A stretch of DNA of 64,000 nt from UBA8079 sp049601915 (lineage in GTDB: Bacteria > Pseudomonadota > Alphaproteobacteria > UBA6615). Location: assembly GCA_049601915.1 (NCBI GenBank), contig JBMYRB010000004.1, positions 1 to 64,000 of the forward strand, read 5' to 3'. How positions within the stretch are numbered: the first letter of the stretch is position 1; the number at the start of each line of letters is the position of its first letter. Positions 48,951 to 57,994 of this stretch are shown in pieces. A model generated the notes under the pieces. The model searched no databases and was not told where the DNA came from. It saw only the letters and a list, made by a program, of their open reading frames with translations. A program made the translations under genes and the position numbers.

Positions 48951-50018
48951 CTGGGGCTTTCCTACAAAGATGCCGGCGTGGATATTGCGGCCGGCAACGC
49001 CCTCGTCGAGACTATCAAACCGTTGGCGGCGGCGACCCAGCGCGCCGGTTCCGTCGACGGCCTGGGAGGCTTCGGCGCCTTGTTCGACCCCAAGGCGGCA
49101 GGTTTCAAAGACCCCATTCTCGTCGCGGCAACCGATGGTGTCGGCACCAAGCTCAAGCTCGCTTTCGAAACAGGCCGGTTTGACACACTCGGCATCGATC
49201 TGGTCGCCATGTGCGTCAACGACCTCGTCGTGCAGGGCGCCGAACCGCTCTTCTTTCTGGATTATTTCGCCACCGGTGGGCTCGACCCCGAGGTAGCAGC
49301 CGCGGTCGTGACGGGCATCGCGGAGGGCTGCAAACAGGCCGGATGTGCATTGATCGGCGGCGAGACGGCCGAGATGCCGGGGCTCTATGCCAGCGGCGAG
49401 TTTGACCTGGCCGGATTCTCGGTCGGCGCCATGGAACGTGGCACGGCATTTCCGCGACCCGACCGCCCGATCGAGGCCGGCGACCTTGTCATTGGTCTTG
49501 CCTCCAGCGGAGTCCACTCGAACGGCTACTCCCTGGTGCGAAAGATCGTCGACCGGGCAGGATGCGAACTGACGGCACGCGCACCTTTTGACGGGGACCA
49601 GGAGCTCGGGGCCGCACTTCTCACGCCGACACGCATTTATGTGCGCGCGTGCCTGGCCGCAGCCGATCTTCCGACGCTCAAAGGCTATGCCCATATCACC
49701 GGCGGCGGTCTGCTTGAAAACATTCCCCGCGCCCTTCCCAAGGGCCTCGGCGCGTCGCTCGACGGCAACTGCTGGACGGCGCCCCCGGTGTTCGACTGGC
49801 TGCGCCAGGTCGGCGAGATCAACGAAATGGAAATGGCCAGGACATTCAATTGCGGCGTCGGCATGATCGCACTTGCCGGCAAGGATAGCGCGGAGGCTGT
49901 TGTCAACACCCTCAACGACGCGGGCGAGAATGCTTGCGTCATTGGCGAAATCATGACATCCGCCGATGGCGAGATTGAGATTTCGGACTTGTCGGTCGCC
50001 CTGGGTGGGGCCGCATGA
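48951..50018 (+). CDS. purM: Phosphoribosylformylglycinamidine cyclo-ligase (AIR synthetase)
   Basis: PurM uses ATP to close the imidazole ring of FGAM, giving aminoimidazole ribonucleotide in purine synthesis. All features are present in the 355-residue product: LSYKDAGVDI at the start, DGLGGFGAL, ATDGVGTKLKLAFE and the CVNDLVVQGAEPLFFLDY, GETAEMPG and THSNGYSLVRKI type loops. No ATG or GTG precedes the conserved LSYKDAG within frame: the start I favour is CTG at 48951, eight bases after AGGAG (48939-48943); a later GTG at 48978 would remove nine conserved residues. Overlaps purN by four bases. Confidence 0.9.
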   Translation: MGLSYKDAGVDIAAGNALVETIKPLAAATQRAGSVDGLGGFGALFDPKAAGFKDPILVAATDGVGTKLKLAFETGRFDTLGIDLVAMCVNDLVVQGAEPLFFLDYFATGGLDPEVAAAVVTGIAEGCKQAGCALIGGETAEMPGLYASGEFDLAGFSVGAMERGTAFPRPDRPIEAGDLVIGLASSGVHSNGYSLVRKIVDRAGCELTARAPFDGDQELGAALLTPTRIYVRACLAAADLPTLKGYAHITGGGLLENIPRALPKGLGASLDGNCWTAPPVFDWLRQVGEINEMEMARTFNCGVGMIALAGKDSAEAVVNTLNDAGENACVIGEIMTSADGEIEISDLSVALGGAA

Positions 50019-50668
50019 ACCGCCTGAAAGTCGGTGTCCTGATTTCCGGCCGGGGCTCCAACCTGCAGGCATTGATCGCCGCCTGCGCCGCACCGGACTT
50101 CCCGGCGGAAATCGTGCTCGTCGTGTCGAACAAGCCGGATGCGCTGGGGCTCGACCATGCCAGGGCCGCGGGCATAGAAACCACCGTGGTTGCCCATGGT
50201 GATTTCCCGGACCGCGAAAATTTCGACCGGGAAATCGACAAACATCTCAAATCCTCGGGGGCAGAACTGGTCTGCCTGGCGGGTTTCATGCGGCTTTTGT
50301 CGAGCTGGTTTGTGGAGAACTGGCGCGACCGGGTGGTCAATATTCACCCGTCACTCCTGCCGGCCTTCAAGGGTATCGATGCCCATGCTCAAGCCATCGC
50401 AGCCGGTGTGCGGCTCAGCGGCTGTACCGTGCACATCGTGCGCCCGGAAATGGATGCAGGGCCGATCCTGCTGCAAGCCGTCGTCCCGGTGATGCCCCAG
50501 GATGACGAGGACACCCTCGCCGCGCGCATCCTCGAAGCCGAACATGAATGCTATCCGCTCGCGGTGCGGCTTCTGGCGGAAAACCGGGTGGAAATCGTCG
50601 ACGAACGCGCGGTCATCACCACGCTCGAGCGCCGGCATCGCCCGCTTATCTTCCCGCCAACGGAATAA
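50015..50668 (+). CDS. purN: Phosphoribosylglycinamide formyltransferase (GAR transformylase, PurN)
   Basis: PurN transfers formyl from 10-formyltetrahydrofolate to GAR. The 217-residue product has the glycine-rich VLISGRGSNLQALIAA loop and the catalytic triad N109, H111 in VVNIHPSLLPAFKG and D147 in EMDAGPILLQA, three residues offset from E. coli PurN (N106, H108, D144). It directly follows purM with an ATGA overlap, so the two purine genes are coupled. A 41-residue respiratory-type microprotein gene follows in the 3' region. Confidence 0.96.
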   Translation: MNRLKVGVLISGRGSNLQALIAACAAPDFPAEIVLVVSNKPDALGLDHARAAGIETTVVAHGDFPDRENFDREIDKHLKSSGAELVCLAGFMRLLSSWFVENWRDRVVNIHPSLLPAFKGIDAHAQAIAAGVRLSGCTVHIVRPEMDAGPILLQAVVPVMPQDDEDTLAARILEAEHECYPLAVRLLAENRVEIVDERAVITTLERRHRPLIFPPTE

Positions 50669-50694
50669 ACCGCACACGGCCCCGCCAAAGGGCT

Positions 50695-50721
50695 TTGACG
50701 CCCCCGGCGGTCGCGTATAAA
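50695..50721 (+). promoter_or_regulatory. Candidate promoter of the 41-aa CoxIV-like gene
   Basis: TTGACG (50695-50700) and TATAAA (50716-50721) with a short 15-base spacer, 38 bases before the ATG at 50760. The spacer is shorter than the usual 16-18, so strength is doubtful. Confidence 0.4.
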
Positions 50722-50759
50722 ACTCATGCCAAGGCTCAACCGGAAACATGCGAGTGCAC

Positions 50760-50885
50760 ATGTCCGACGAAATTATGGATCTCGACCGACGCTGGAAAAC
50801 CTGGGGTGGTTTTCTGAAGCTGATGGGTTACTCGGGGGCCGCCGTCGCGATTGCCCTTATCATCATGTGGTGGACGATCGTTTGA
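50760..50885 (+). CDS. 41-aa single-pass membrane protein, possibly aa3-type oxidase subunit IV-like
   Basis: A 41-residue frame between purN and the convergent ndk gene: MSDEIMDLDRRWKTWGGFLK, then a single membrane helix from about residue 21 to 40 (LMGYSGAAVAIALIIMWW). Charged N-terminal half, one helix and short length match the bacterial aa3-type cytochrome c oxidase subunit IV family and similar microproteins, but no cox genes are nearby, so I give this only as a suggestion. A promoter-like TTGACG-N15-TATAAA lies just upstream. Confidence 0.5.
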   Translation: MSDEIMDLDRRWKTWGGFLKLMGYSGAAVAIALIIMWWTIV

Positions 50886-50918
50886 TGGCCTGCCGCGGCG
50901 CCTGATCGGGCGTTGCGA

Positions 50919-51341
50919 TCAGCCGACGATCTCATTCTCGTCAAAGAAGAAGGCGATTTCTTCAGCTGCCGTCTCGGGCGCATCCGAGCCGTGCACGGAG
51001 TTTGCCTCGATCGATTCCGCGAATTCCTTGCGGATGGTGCCTTCGTCAGCCTCGGCCGGGTTCGTAGCCCCCATAATTTCGCGGTTCATGGCAATCGCAT
51101 TCTCACCTTCCAGCACCTGCACGACCACCGGACCAGAGGTCATGAAGGCCACGAGGTCGTTGAAGAACGGGCGTTCGCGATGAACCCCGTAAAAGGATTC
51201 CGCCTCCTCGCGACTGAGGTGAATGCGGCGCTGCGCCACAACACGCAGTCCGGCGTCCTCGAACTTGGCAATGATCTTGCCGGTGATGTTCCGCTTCGTG
51301 GCGTCGGGTTTAATGATCGAGAACGTGCGCTCGAGGGCCAT
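50919..51341 (-). CDS. ndk: Nucleoside diphosphate kinase
   Basis: A 140-residue NDPK that equilibrates NTP pools through a phosphohistidine. Everything is standard: TFSIIKPDATKRNITGKI at the N-terminus, the catalytic H117 in IEANSVHGSDAPETA, and GATNPAEADEGTIRKEF. Length is the family norm (about 140). The gene is convergent with the small CoxIV-like gene and upstream of holC on the same strand, with about 107 bases between holC and ndk. Housekeeping enzyme; no special feature. Confidence 0.97.
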   Translation of the reverse strand: MALERTFSIIKPDATKRNITGKIIAKFEDAGLRVVAQRRIHLSREEAESFYGVHRERPFFNDLVAFMTSGPVVVQVLEGENAIAMNREIMGATNPAEADEGTIRKEFAESIEANSVHGSDAPETAAEEIAFFFDENEIVG

Positions 51342-51448
51342 GAATTTGCTCCGGTCTGGAATGGAAATGTGCGCGCGTTATATCCAGCACAGGCGGCGGC
51401 GACAAGCCAACGTTCGTCACACCGGCGTTTCAGTCATCAAACAAGCCA

Positions 51449-51907
51449 CTAACCGGCGGCCTTTTGCTCCCAGCCGCCGCGTTCTGTTTGCTGCCAATAG
51501 GTGAGATCGTGCCCGGCGTCCTTGTAGACCTGCCAACGCGCGCGCGCGGCACTGACGACCGCATCGTCGCGCCCGTCGAACAGTTCACAAACGAGATCGA
51601 AGCTCCCGGGATCCGCAGATTGCGCGCCGTCAGCCAGAAACAGGACCCGCGCGTCATTGGGGTTTTCGTCCTGATCCGTCAGCCAAACCGGCTGCAACGC
51701 GGCGTGGCCATCGGCCTTGCTACCATGGGGCAGGAAGACACGGTCGTTGTAGGTCCACAGATGCGCGTTCAGGTCTTCGATCCGCTCGGGCGAACCGGCA
51801 ATGACGATCGCGCGGCGTCCGTCTCGGATGACGGTCCGCTCAAGCATGACCGGCAACACCTCTTCAAGGGTGCGGCGTGTCAGGTGATAGAAGCGAATCT
51901 CCGTCAC
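51449..51907 (-). CDS. holC: DNA polymerase III subunit chi
   Basis: A 152-residue protein of the HolC family, the subunit that links the clamp loader to SSB. It begins MTEIRFYHLTRRTLEEVLPV and continues with the conserved GRRAIVIAGSPERIEDLNAHLW (parts) and VFLPHGSKADG segment, then the PVWLTDQDENPNDARVLFLADG block. The tail QQTERGGWEQKAAG is typical. It sits between pepA upstream (14 bases) and ndk downstream on the minus strand; pepA-holC is a conserved alphaproteobacterial pair. Confidence 0.93.
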   Translation of the reverse strand: MTEIRFYHLTRRTLEEVLPVMLERTVIRDGRRAIVIAGSPERIEDLNAHLWTYNDRVFLPHGSKADGHAALQPVWLTDQDENPNDARVLFLADGAQSADPGSFDLVCELFDGRDDAVVSAARARWQVYKDAGHDLTYWQQTERGGWEQKAAG

Positions 51908-51920
51908 ATCGCGACCTGTT

Positions 51921-53411
51921 TTATTTTTCGTAGTGGTCGCGAACGAACTGATCGAGCGTGCGCACGGCGAAGCCGGTCGCCCCCCGCGCCATCAGTGGCT
52001 GTTCCTTGTCCGACCAGGCAACACCCGCAATATCCATATGCGCCCAAGGCACATCGTTGGCGTAACGCTGGAGGAACTGCGCAGCGGTGATGCTGCCGCC
52101 CCAGCGCGGCCCGACATTCTTCATATCGGCGCGTGGCGTGTTGATTTGCCGGTCGAAGGCATCGTCAAGCGGCATGCGCCAGACTTTCTCACCCACATCC
52201 TGGCTGGAAGACACGATGCGTTTCGCAAGGTCTTCATCATTGGCGTACAGGCCCGCATACTCACGCCCCAGCGCCACCATGATTGCGCCGGTGAGAGTGG
52301 CGAAGTCGATCATCGCATCGGGTTTGAAGCGCTTCTGCGTGTACCAGAGCGCATCGGCCAGAACGAGGCGGCCTTCCGCATCGGTGTTGATCACCTCAAC
52401 CGTCTGACCCGACATCGTCGTCACGATGTCACCGGGCCGTTGTGCATTGCCGTCGGGCATATTCTCGACCAGGCCCACCACACCGATGACATTCGCCTTG
52501 GCTTTCCGGCCCGCGATGGCGCGCATTGTGCCAATCACGGTACCCGCGCCGCCCATATCCCAGATCATGTCTTCCATGCCACCGGCCGGCTTGATGGAGA
52601 TGCCGCCGGTGTCAAAGGTCACACCCTTGCCGATGAAGGACACTGTCTTGGCATCCTTGCCGCCACCGTTCCAGCGCATCACCACGAGTTGGGACTCGCG
52701 CACACTGCCTTGCCCCACGGCCAGCAATGCGTTCATGCCCAGCTTGCGCATCTGCGCCTCGCCCAGCACCTCCACCTTGACGCCGAGCTTGGTCAGCTTG
52801 CGGCACTGGGCTGCCATCCATTTGGGGGATTTCACGTTGCTGGGTTCGGACACGAGATCTCGCGCCATATCGACACCATCGGCCACCGGGGCCAACACCC
52901 CGTAGCGGCGACGCGCGTCCGCCGCCCCCCTCACCATGATTTGAACGCGCGTCAGCTTGTTGGGCGTGGGTTGTCCCTTCGCGTCGGTCAGGTACTTGTC
53001 ATATTTGTAAGAGCGCAAGCGCGTGCCAATCGCAATACTCGCCGCCAGTTCGCCGCCGAACACCTTGGCACCGGTCATCTCCGCGACAATGGTTGCCGCG
53101 TTCGCCGAGACCGCGCCGAGCGCCTTGTAAATCTGAGCGCCGATCTCCTGGGCCCGCAGCGCGTCGAGGTCTTTGGCATTGCCGGCGCCGATCAGCAAAA
53201 TCGTCGCCTTTTCACGTCCCTGCGGCGCGAGGATGGACAATTTTTCGCCCCTCTTTCCCGCGAAAATCCCGGCTTTCAGGGCGCGCGAGAGTGCGCCTTT
53301 GGTCGCCTTGTCGACCGCCTTGGCGCTGCTTCCCAGCCGCGCATTGGCATCAACCAGAAAAACCAGCACGCCACTCGTGGGTAGCTTCGGTTCGGCAAAC
53401 GAAATTTTCAT
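51921..53411 (-). CDS. pepA: Leucyl aminopeptidase
   Basis: M17 metallo-aminopeptidase of 496 residues. Key sites: VSFIGKGVTFDTGGISIKPAG (lysine and aspartate metal ligands near 255-275), GAIMVALGREYAGLY (near 365) and NTDAEGRLVLADAL near 338-351 with aspartate, glutamate and arginine of the active site. The N-terminal domain runs to about 170. I start at the ATG at 53411 (MKISFAEPKLPTSG), where homology begins. It is the upstream gene of pepA-holC and is divergent from the LPS-export operon beginning at 53637. Confidence 0.95.
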   Translation of the reverse strand: MKISFAEPKLPTSGVLVFLVDANARLGSSAKAVDKATKGALSRALKAGIFAGKRGEKLSILAPQGREKATILLIGAGNAKDLDALRAQEIGAQIYKALGAVSANAATIVAEMTGAKVFGGELAASIAIGTRLRSYKYDKYLTDAKGQPTPNKLTRVQIMVRGAADARRRYGVLAPVADGVDMARDLVSEPSNVKSPKWMAAQCRKLTKLGVKVEVLGEAQMRKLGMNALLAVGQGSVRESQLVVMRWNGGGKDAKTVSFIGKGVTFDTGGISIKPAGGMEDMIWDMGGAGTVIGTMRAIAGRKAKANVIGVVGLVENMPDGNAQRPGDIVTTMSGQTVEVINTDAEGRLVLADALWYTQKRFKPDAMIDFATLTGAIMVALGREYAGLYANDEDLAKRIVSSSQDVGEKVWRMPLDDAFDRQINTPRADMKNVGPRWGGSITAAQFLQRYANDVPWAHMDIAGVAWSDKEQPLMARGATGFAVRTLDQFVRDHYEK

Positions 53412-53601
53412 GACGTTACATTCCATAAATATGCGGGACACAGGCTGCGACACGCCGTCGAAAGCCTATCGAGATTTAGAGTACGCACGAAGCGGGCGCA
53501 AGACATGCGCCGCGTCAGCGGCAAGTGTTTTTCCCGGCCGGACGATCTGTTACAAACAATCCGACAGACAGGTCTTTGTTTTACGAATCAGCAACTTGAG
53601 G

Positions 53602-53621
53602 GACGTTTCCAAGGAAACGTC
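53602..53621. promoter_or_regulatory. Perfect 20-bp palindrome in the lptF leader
   Basis: GACGTTTCC (53602-53610), AA, then GGAAACGTC (53613-53621). It ends 15 bases before the lptF ATG at 53637 and just before the Shine-Dalgarno (GGGAG), where a bound protein or an RNA hairpin could limit translation of the operon. Confidence 0.45.
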
Positions 53622-53636
53622 AAACTGGGAGCATCC

Positions 53637-54752
53637 ATGACGTCGATCAGCGGATACATATTCCGGCAACTGGCATTTGCCTCGCTGTTCGTCGCCGGCA
53701 CGCTCATCCTGCTGATTTCGTTGTTCGGCTCCCTCAGGCTGATTGACTTCATCGTCAATCGAGGCCTGCCGATCACCGTGTTGTTCGAGATGACGGCCCT
53801 CAACCTGCCGAAATTCATCGCCGTGGTGCTCCCGATCGCGATTTTCGCGGCCATCCTCGTAGTCTACAACAAACTCAAAAACGACAGCGAGTTGGTCGTG
53901 ATGCGCGCCGCCGGGATCGGCCAGATGTCCCTAGCACGCCCTGGCCTGATGCTGGGCGTCCTCGGGGTCCTCATCGGATACGCGCTGCAGCTTTACTTGG
54001 TGCCCGCATCGACGCACGCCTTCAAGCTGCAGCAATTCAATTACCGCAACAGTTACGGGAGTGTTCTGCTCCAAGAGCAACGCTTCAACACGCCGGTCAG
54101 TGGCCTAACCATCTATGTTCGCGAACGGTCCGGAGAAGGTGAGCTGCGCGGCATATTTGCCCATGATTCACGCGAGCCCGAACGCCCCGTGACCTACACC
54201 GCGGAGCGCGGCACTACGAGCCAGACAAGCCAGGAAACCCGGGTCATTCTGTTCAATGGCAGTCAGCAGGAGGTTGACCGGGATTCCGGGCGCCTGACGC
54301 TGTTCAATTTCGACCAGTATTCGCTCGACCTTAGCTTCCTTAGCCCGGATGTCTCGACCCGGTGGCGAGAGCCGGAGGAACGCTTCCTGGACTCGCTCCT
54401 ATGGCCCGGAGAGAGTCTCCACGACCGCACTTATTCTAGCCAGTTGATAGCAGAAGGCCATCGACGCCTGACCAGTCCACTTCACATTCTGGCCTTCGCC
54501 GCCGTGGCCATGGCCGTCCTTTTGTCCGGAGACCTGAACCGCCGCGGGCAGACCGGTCGTATTTTGCTCGCGATTGCGCTGATTTTTACCATTCAGGTCG
54601 CGGCACTCGGATTGTTCAACATGTCGCGACGATCGCTGGCGATCGTTCCCTTCAGCTACGGCCTGCCACTCGGGGCAATCGCGCTCTCGGTGTATTGGCT
54701 ATTGCGCAATCCGCGCCACAGGTCCGCCGCCCCCGCGGCAGCGGATGCCTAG
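53637..54752 (+). CDS. lptF: LPS export ABC transporter permease LptF
   Basis: LptF and LptG form the inner-membrane channel that hands lipopolysaccharide to LptC. The 371-residue product has three membrane helices at each end (about 13-35, 55-78, 98-118, then 285-303, 311-330 and 337-355) and a large periplasmic beta-jellyroll between. The family signature appears in LINLPKFIAVVLPIAIFAAIL (near 55-75) and NDSELVVMRAAGIGQMSLARP near 86-106, which contacts the ATPase LptB. First gene of lptF-lptG-lptD-surA; the start at 53637 follows a palindrome and a GGGAG site. Confidence 0.94.
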   Translation: MTSISGYIFRQLAFASLFVAGTLILLISLFGSLRLIDFIVNRGLPITVLFEMTALNLPKFIAVVLPIAIFAAILVVYNKLKNDSELVVMRAAGIGQMSLARPGLMLGVLGVLIGYALQLYLVPASTHAFKLQQFNYRNSYGSVLLQEQRFNTPVSGLTIYVRERSGEGELRGIFAHDSREPERPVTYTAERGTTSQTSQETRVILFNGSQQEVDRDSGRLTLFNFDQYSLDLSFLSPDVSTRWREPEERFLDSLLWPGESLHDRTYSSQLIAEGHRRLTSPLHILAFAAVAMAVLLSGDLNRRGQTGRILLAIALIFTIQVAALGLFNMSRRSLAIVPFSYGLPLGAIALSVYWLLRNPRHRSAAPAAADA

Positions 54753-54764
54753 GACGTCAAGCCC

Positions 54765-55865
54765 GTGACCGCCTCCCGCACTATATCGTTCTATATCTTG
54801 CGACAGTTCCTAATCTGGTTCGTGATCATGTTCGCCACGATCGTCGCGGTGATCTTGCTTATCGACGCCGTCGAGTTATTGCGCCGCGGCAGCGGACGCG
54901 ACGAGGCAACATTCAGCGTCATCACCAGCATGGCGCTGCTACGAACACCTTTCCTCGCCCAGGAAGCCGTGCCTTTCGCGGTCATGTTTGGCGGGATATT
55001 CACGTTTCTGCGCCTCACGCGGAACCACGAGCTTGTTGTCTTGCGCGCCGCCGGCGTTTCGGTTTGGCAATTTCTGACACCGGCCCTGATCGCCGCCGTA
55101 GCACTCGGCATCGTCAATATCTCGGTGGTGAACCCCCTTTCCGCAGTATTTCTGTCTCAGTTCGAAGAACTTGAGGGCAGATATCTCACTGGTCGGTCTT
55201 CCCTGCTCGCCGTCTCCGCAGAAGGCATTTGGCTTCGCCAGAACAGCGGTGACGGTTCCGGTCAGACGGTCATTCACGCCGAACGGGTCCAGCCCGACGA
55301 ACTTAAACTGGAGCGTGTCATCGTCTTCCAGTTCGCTGGCGATGACAAGTTTACAGGCCGGATAGACGCCGAGAGCGCCTTGTTGCTGAATGGGCAGTGG
55401 GAATTGTCGGAGGCGTGGCTCACCTCCCCCGGCCGGGCAGGCGTTTTCGTTGCCAAGCAGGAACTTGCAACCGACCTGACGCCCGACAAAATCCAGGAGA
55501 GCTTCGCGAGCCCGGACACTGTTGCGTTGTGGAATCTCCCCCGGTTCATCAAAGTTCTGGAAGAAACTGGATTTTCGCCGGTCGCGCACAAGCTACAGCT
55601 GCATTCGCTTTTGGCGGAACCGGTCTTGCTGGCCGCAATGGTTCTGATTGCTGCCGTATTCTCGCTCCGCCTCACCCGGCGTGGCGGGACGATCATTCTC
55701 GTCGGGGCCGGCGTCCTGGCCGGGTTTTTCCTCTTCCTGCTCACCAACGTCATTCAGGCGCTCGGCCTCGGCGCCAGCGTGCCCGTGATTCTCGCGGCCT
55801 GGACACCGGCTGGCGTCAGTATGCTGGTCGGCATTACGTTCCTCCTCCATCTGGAGGACGGATGA
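54765..55865 (+). CDS. lptG: LPS export ABC transporter permease LptG
   Basis: Partner of LptF in the LPS flippase, 366 residues, same plan of two three-helix bundles around a periplasmic domain: helices near 10-35, 55-80, 95-115, then 285-300, 310-330 and 335-355. The ATPase-contact element is RNHELVVLRAAGVSVWQF near 85-102, and FVPLSSVLSVS-like equivalents precede it. Translation begins at GTG 54765, 13 bases after lptF. Its stop overlaps the first lptD codon (ATGATG/TGA), so the three genes are translationally coupled. Confidence 0.94.
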   Translation: MTASRTISFYILRQFLIWFVIMFATIVAVILLIDAVELLRRGSGRDEATFSVITSMALLRTPFLAQEAVPFAVMFGGIFTFLRLTRNHELVVLRAAGVSVWQFLTPALIAAVALGIVNISVVNPLSAVFLSQFEELEGRYLTGRSSLLAVSAEGIWLRQNSGDGSGQTVIHAERVQPDELKLERVIVFQFAGDDKFTGRIDAESALLLNGQWELSEAWLTSPGRAGVFVAKQELATDLTPDKIQESFASPDTVALWNLPRFIKVLEETGFSPVAHKLQLHSLLAEPVLLAAMVLIAAVFSLRLTRRGGTIILVGAGVLAGFFLFLLTNVIQALGLGASVPVILAAWTPAGVSMLVGITFLLHLEDG

Positions 55866-57994
55866 TGTCGCTGCGTGCTCTTGCGATCGTAATGACGATG
55901 CTCGTGGGATCGTTGGGCGCATCGGCTGCGTTAGGGCAGCAAGTAGATTCAGAGCAACCGGTTTTAATGACGGCCGACGACCTGTCTTTCGATGAAGACC
56001 TCGGCACCGCAACCGCCCGCGGCAATGTGGAAATCGTCCAGGGTGAACGGATCCTCAATGCCGACGCCGTCACCTACAATCAGCGTGACGATATCGTCAC
56101 CGCGACGGGAAATGTTGTGCTCCTAGAGCCCACGGGCGAGGTTCTGTTCGCGGAATTTGCGGAACTGACGGCCGACATGCGCGAAGGCTTTCTGCGCGGA
56201 TTCCGGATGCTCTTGAATGACGACTCCCGCCTCGCGGCCGTCAGCGCACAGCGCCGCGGCGGCATAGAGACCGAGCTGACCCGCGCCGTCTATTCGCCAT
56301 GCCGCAACTGCCTCGGGTTCGATGAGGAACCCCTATGGCAGATCAAGGCGCGCCGTGTTTTGCACGACGCGGAGGCCCAGGAGGTCGTCTATCGCGATGC
56401 CACACTGGAACTGCTGGGTGTTCCCGTCGCATACACGCCGTATCTGAGCCACCCGGACCCGACAGTTGAACGTAAATCGGGTGTCATGGTTCCAATTTTC
56501 GGTGTTTCCAACATTGCGGGATCATCAATCCAGGTTCCGTATTTCTGGGCCATCTCGAACGAATCCGATCTCACATTCGATCCCATTATTGCGACCGAGC
56601 AACTCCCGGTGGTGACGGGCGAATACCGGCAACGGTTCGCCAGCGGCGAGAACCGCACACGGTTGTCATTCACGCAAGACGACGCCCAGACCGGCGAAGA
56701 ACGATTACGCGGCCATATCGATTCCGAAACGCGATTTTCGATCGATGAGTTATGGCGCTGGGGCGCCGACATCCGCCTCGCCAGCGACGACACCTATCTT
56801 GGACGATATGGGTTCAGAAGCCGCGATACGCTCACCAATCGCCTGTTTGTAGAAGGGTTCGGTTCGCGCTCTTACGCGGTGGCCGAGAGCTTGTATTTCC
56901 AAGGGCTGCGTGAGGAAGATATTCAGAAACAAACGCCGATCGTCGCGCCGAACCTAGAATATCGATATATCAGCTCGCCCGGCACCTACGGCAATATGAC
57001 GACACTCGACGCGAACATACGCGCGCTTACACGCGAAGAAGGTGTGTCGAGCCAACGGTTAAGTCTCACCCCCGGCTGGCAAATTTCCCATACCGACAGT
57101 TTGGGCTCGATCACCAGTTTACGAACCTCGGTGCAGGGCGATCTTTACAACGTCGACGATATTGCAACGACCAGCGGTCGCGAAGACGCCGTGATCGGCC
57201 GAATTTTCCCGCAAGCTGTCTTGAGCTGGCGATATCCCTGGGTGAGACGCTCAGGCCCGAACAGCCAGATATTCGAACCCCTCCTGGCACTCGTTGCCGC
57301 ACCAAATGGCGCCAACAACGAACGCATTCCCGATGAGGACAGCCAGAGCATCGCGTTTGACGAAACGAACCTGTTTGATGCCAATCGGTTTTCCGGCACG
57401 GACCGGGTCGAAGGCGGGCAGCGCGTCGTATACGGGTTCCGAACCGGGGTCTTTGGTGAATTGGGCGGGGCCTCCACGCTCACCGTCGGCCAATCCTTCC
57501 GGTTCCGAGATTCGAACCCCTACCCGCTGGGTACGGGACTTGAAGATAAACTCTCGGATATCGTCGCCAACCTGAAAATCACGCCCAACCGGTTTTGGAA
57601 CCTGCTCTACAAAACCCGTTTTGATCACGATTCACTGCGCGCCCGGCGAACAGAAATCTCTGCAAATGTCGGCCCGCCTGCTCTGAATGCCGATCTGAAT
57701 TATGTGTTCTTCGACCGCACGAGTGGATTTGCCGACCGCGAAGAGATCACGGCATCACTGAAATCGAAACTGACCGATCAATGGTCGGCCCGGATGCAAA
57801 CCCGGCGCGACCTCACAGCAGAGGGCGGGACGCTTTCCTACGGTGCGTCGCTTGCCTACGAGTGCGATTGCATGAACTTCGAGCTAGTATACAACCGCAA
57901 TTTCACATCCGACCGGGATATCCCGCGGGTTGAATCCCTGACGTTCCGAATTACGTTCAAAAGCCTTGGACAGATTGGCTCTTCGGTCTTCTAG
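55862..57994 (+). CDS. lptD: LPS-assembly outer membrane protein LptD
   Basis: Outer-membrane barrel of 710 residues that inserts LPS in the outer leaflet. An export signal covers about residues 1-26 (LRALAIVMTMLVGSLGASA), followed by the N-terminal OstA/jellyroll domain (TADDLSFDEDLGTATARGNV and EIVQGERILNADAVTYNQ type elements near 38-85) and the barrel. Four cysteines at 147, 150, 668 and 670 match the two disulfide pairs needed for LptD to fold with LptE. The protein ends in VF, as outer membrane proteins often end in an aromatic residue. I start at the ATG at 55862, overlapping the lptG stop; reading from 55397 would run through lptG. Confidence 0.94.
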   Translation: MMSLRALAIVMTMLVGSLGASAALGQQVDSEQPVLMTADDLSFDEDLGTATARGNVEIVQGERILNADAVTYNQRDDIVTATGNVVLLEPTGEVLFAEFAELTADMREGFLRGFRMLLNDDSRLAAVSAQRRGGIETELTRAVYSPCRNCLGFDEEPLWQIKARRVLHDAEAQEVVYRDATLELLGVPVAYTPYLSHPDPTVERKSGVMVPIFGVSNIAGSSIQVPYFWAISNESDLTFDPIIATEQLPVVTGEYRQRFASGENRTRLSFTQDDAQTGEERLRGHIDSETRFSIDELWRWGADIRLASDDTYLGRYGFRSRDTLTNRLFVEGFGSRSYAVAESLYFQGLREEDIQKQTPIVAPNLEYRYISSPGTYGNMTTLDANIRALTREEGVSSQRLSLTPGWQISHTDSLGSITSLRTSVQGDLYNVDDIATTSGREDAVIGRIFPQAVLSWRYPWVRRSGPNSQIFEPLLALVAAPNGANNERIPDEDSQSIAFDETNLFDANRFSGTDRVEGGQRVVYGFRTGVFGELGGASTLTVGQSFRFRDSNPYPLGTGLEDKLSDIVANLKITPNRFWNLLYKTRFDHDSLRARRTEISANVGPPALNADLNYVFFDRTSGFADREEITASLKSKLTDQWSARMQTRRDLTAEGGTLSYGASLAYECDCMNFELVYNRNFTSDRDIPRVESLTFRITFKSLGQIGSSVF

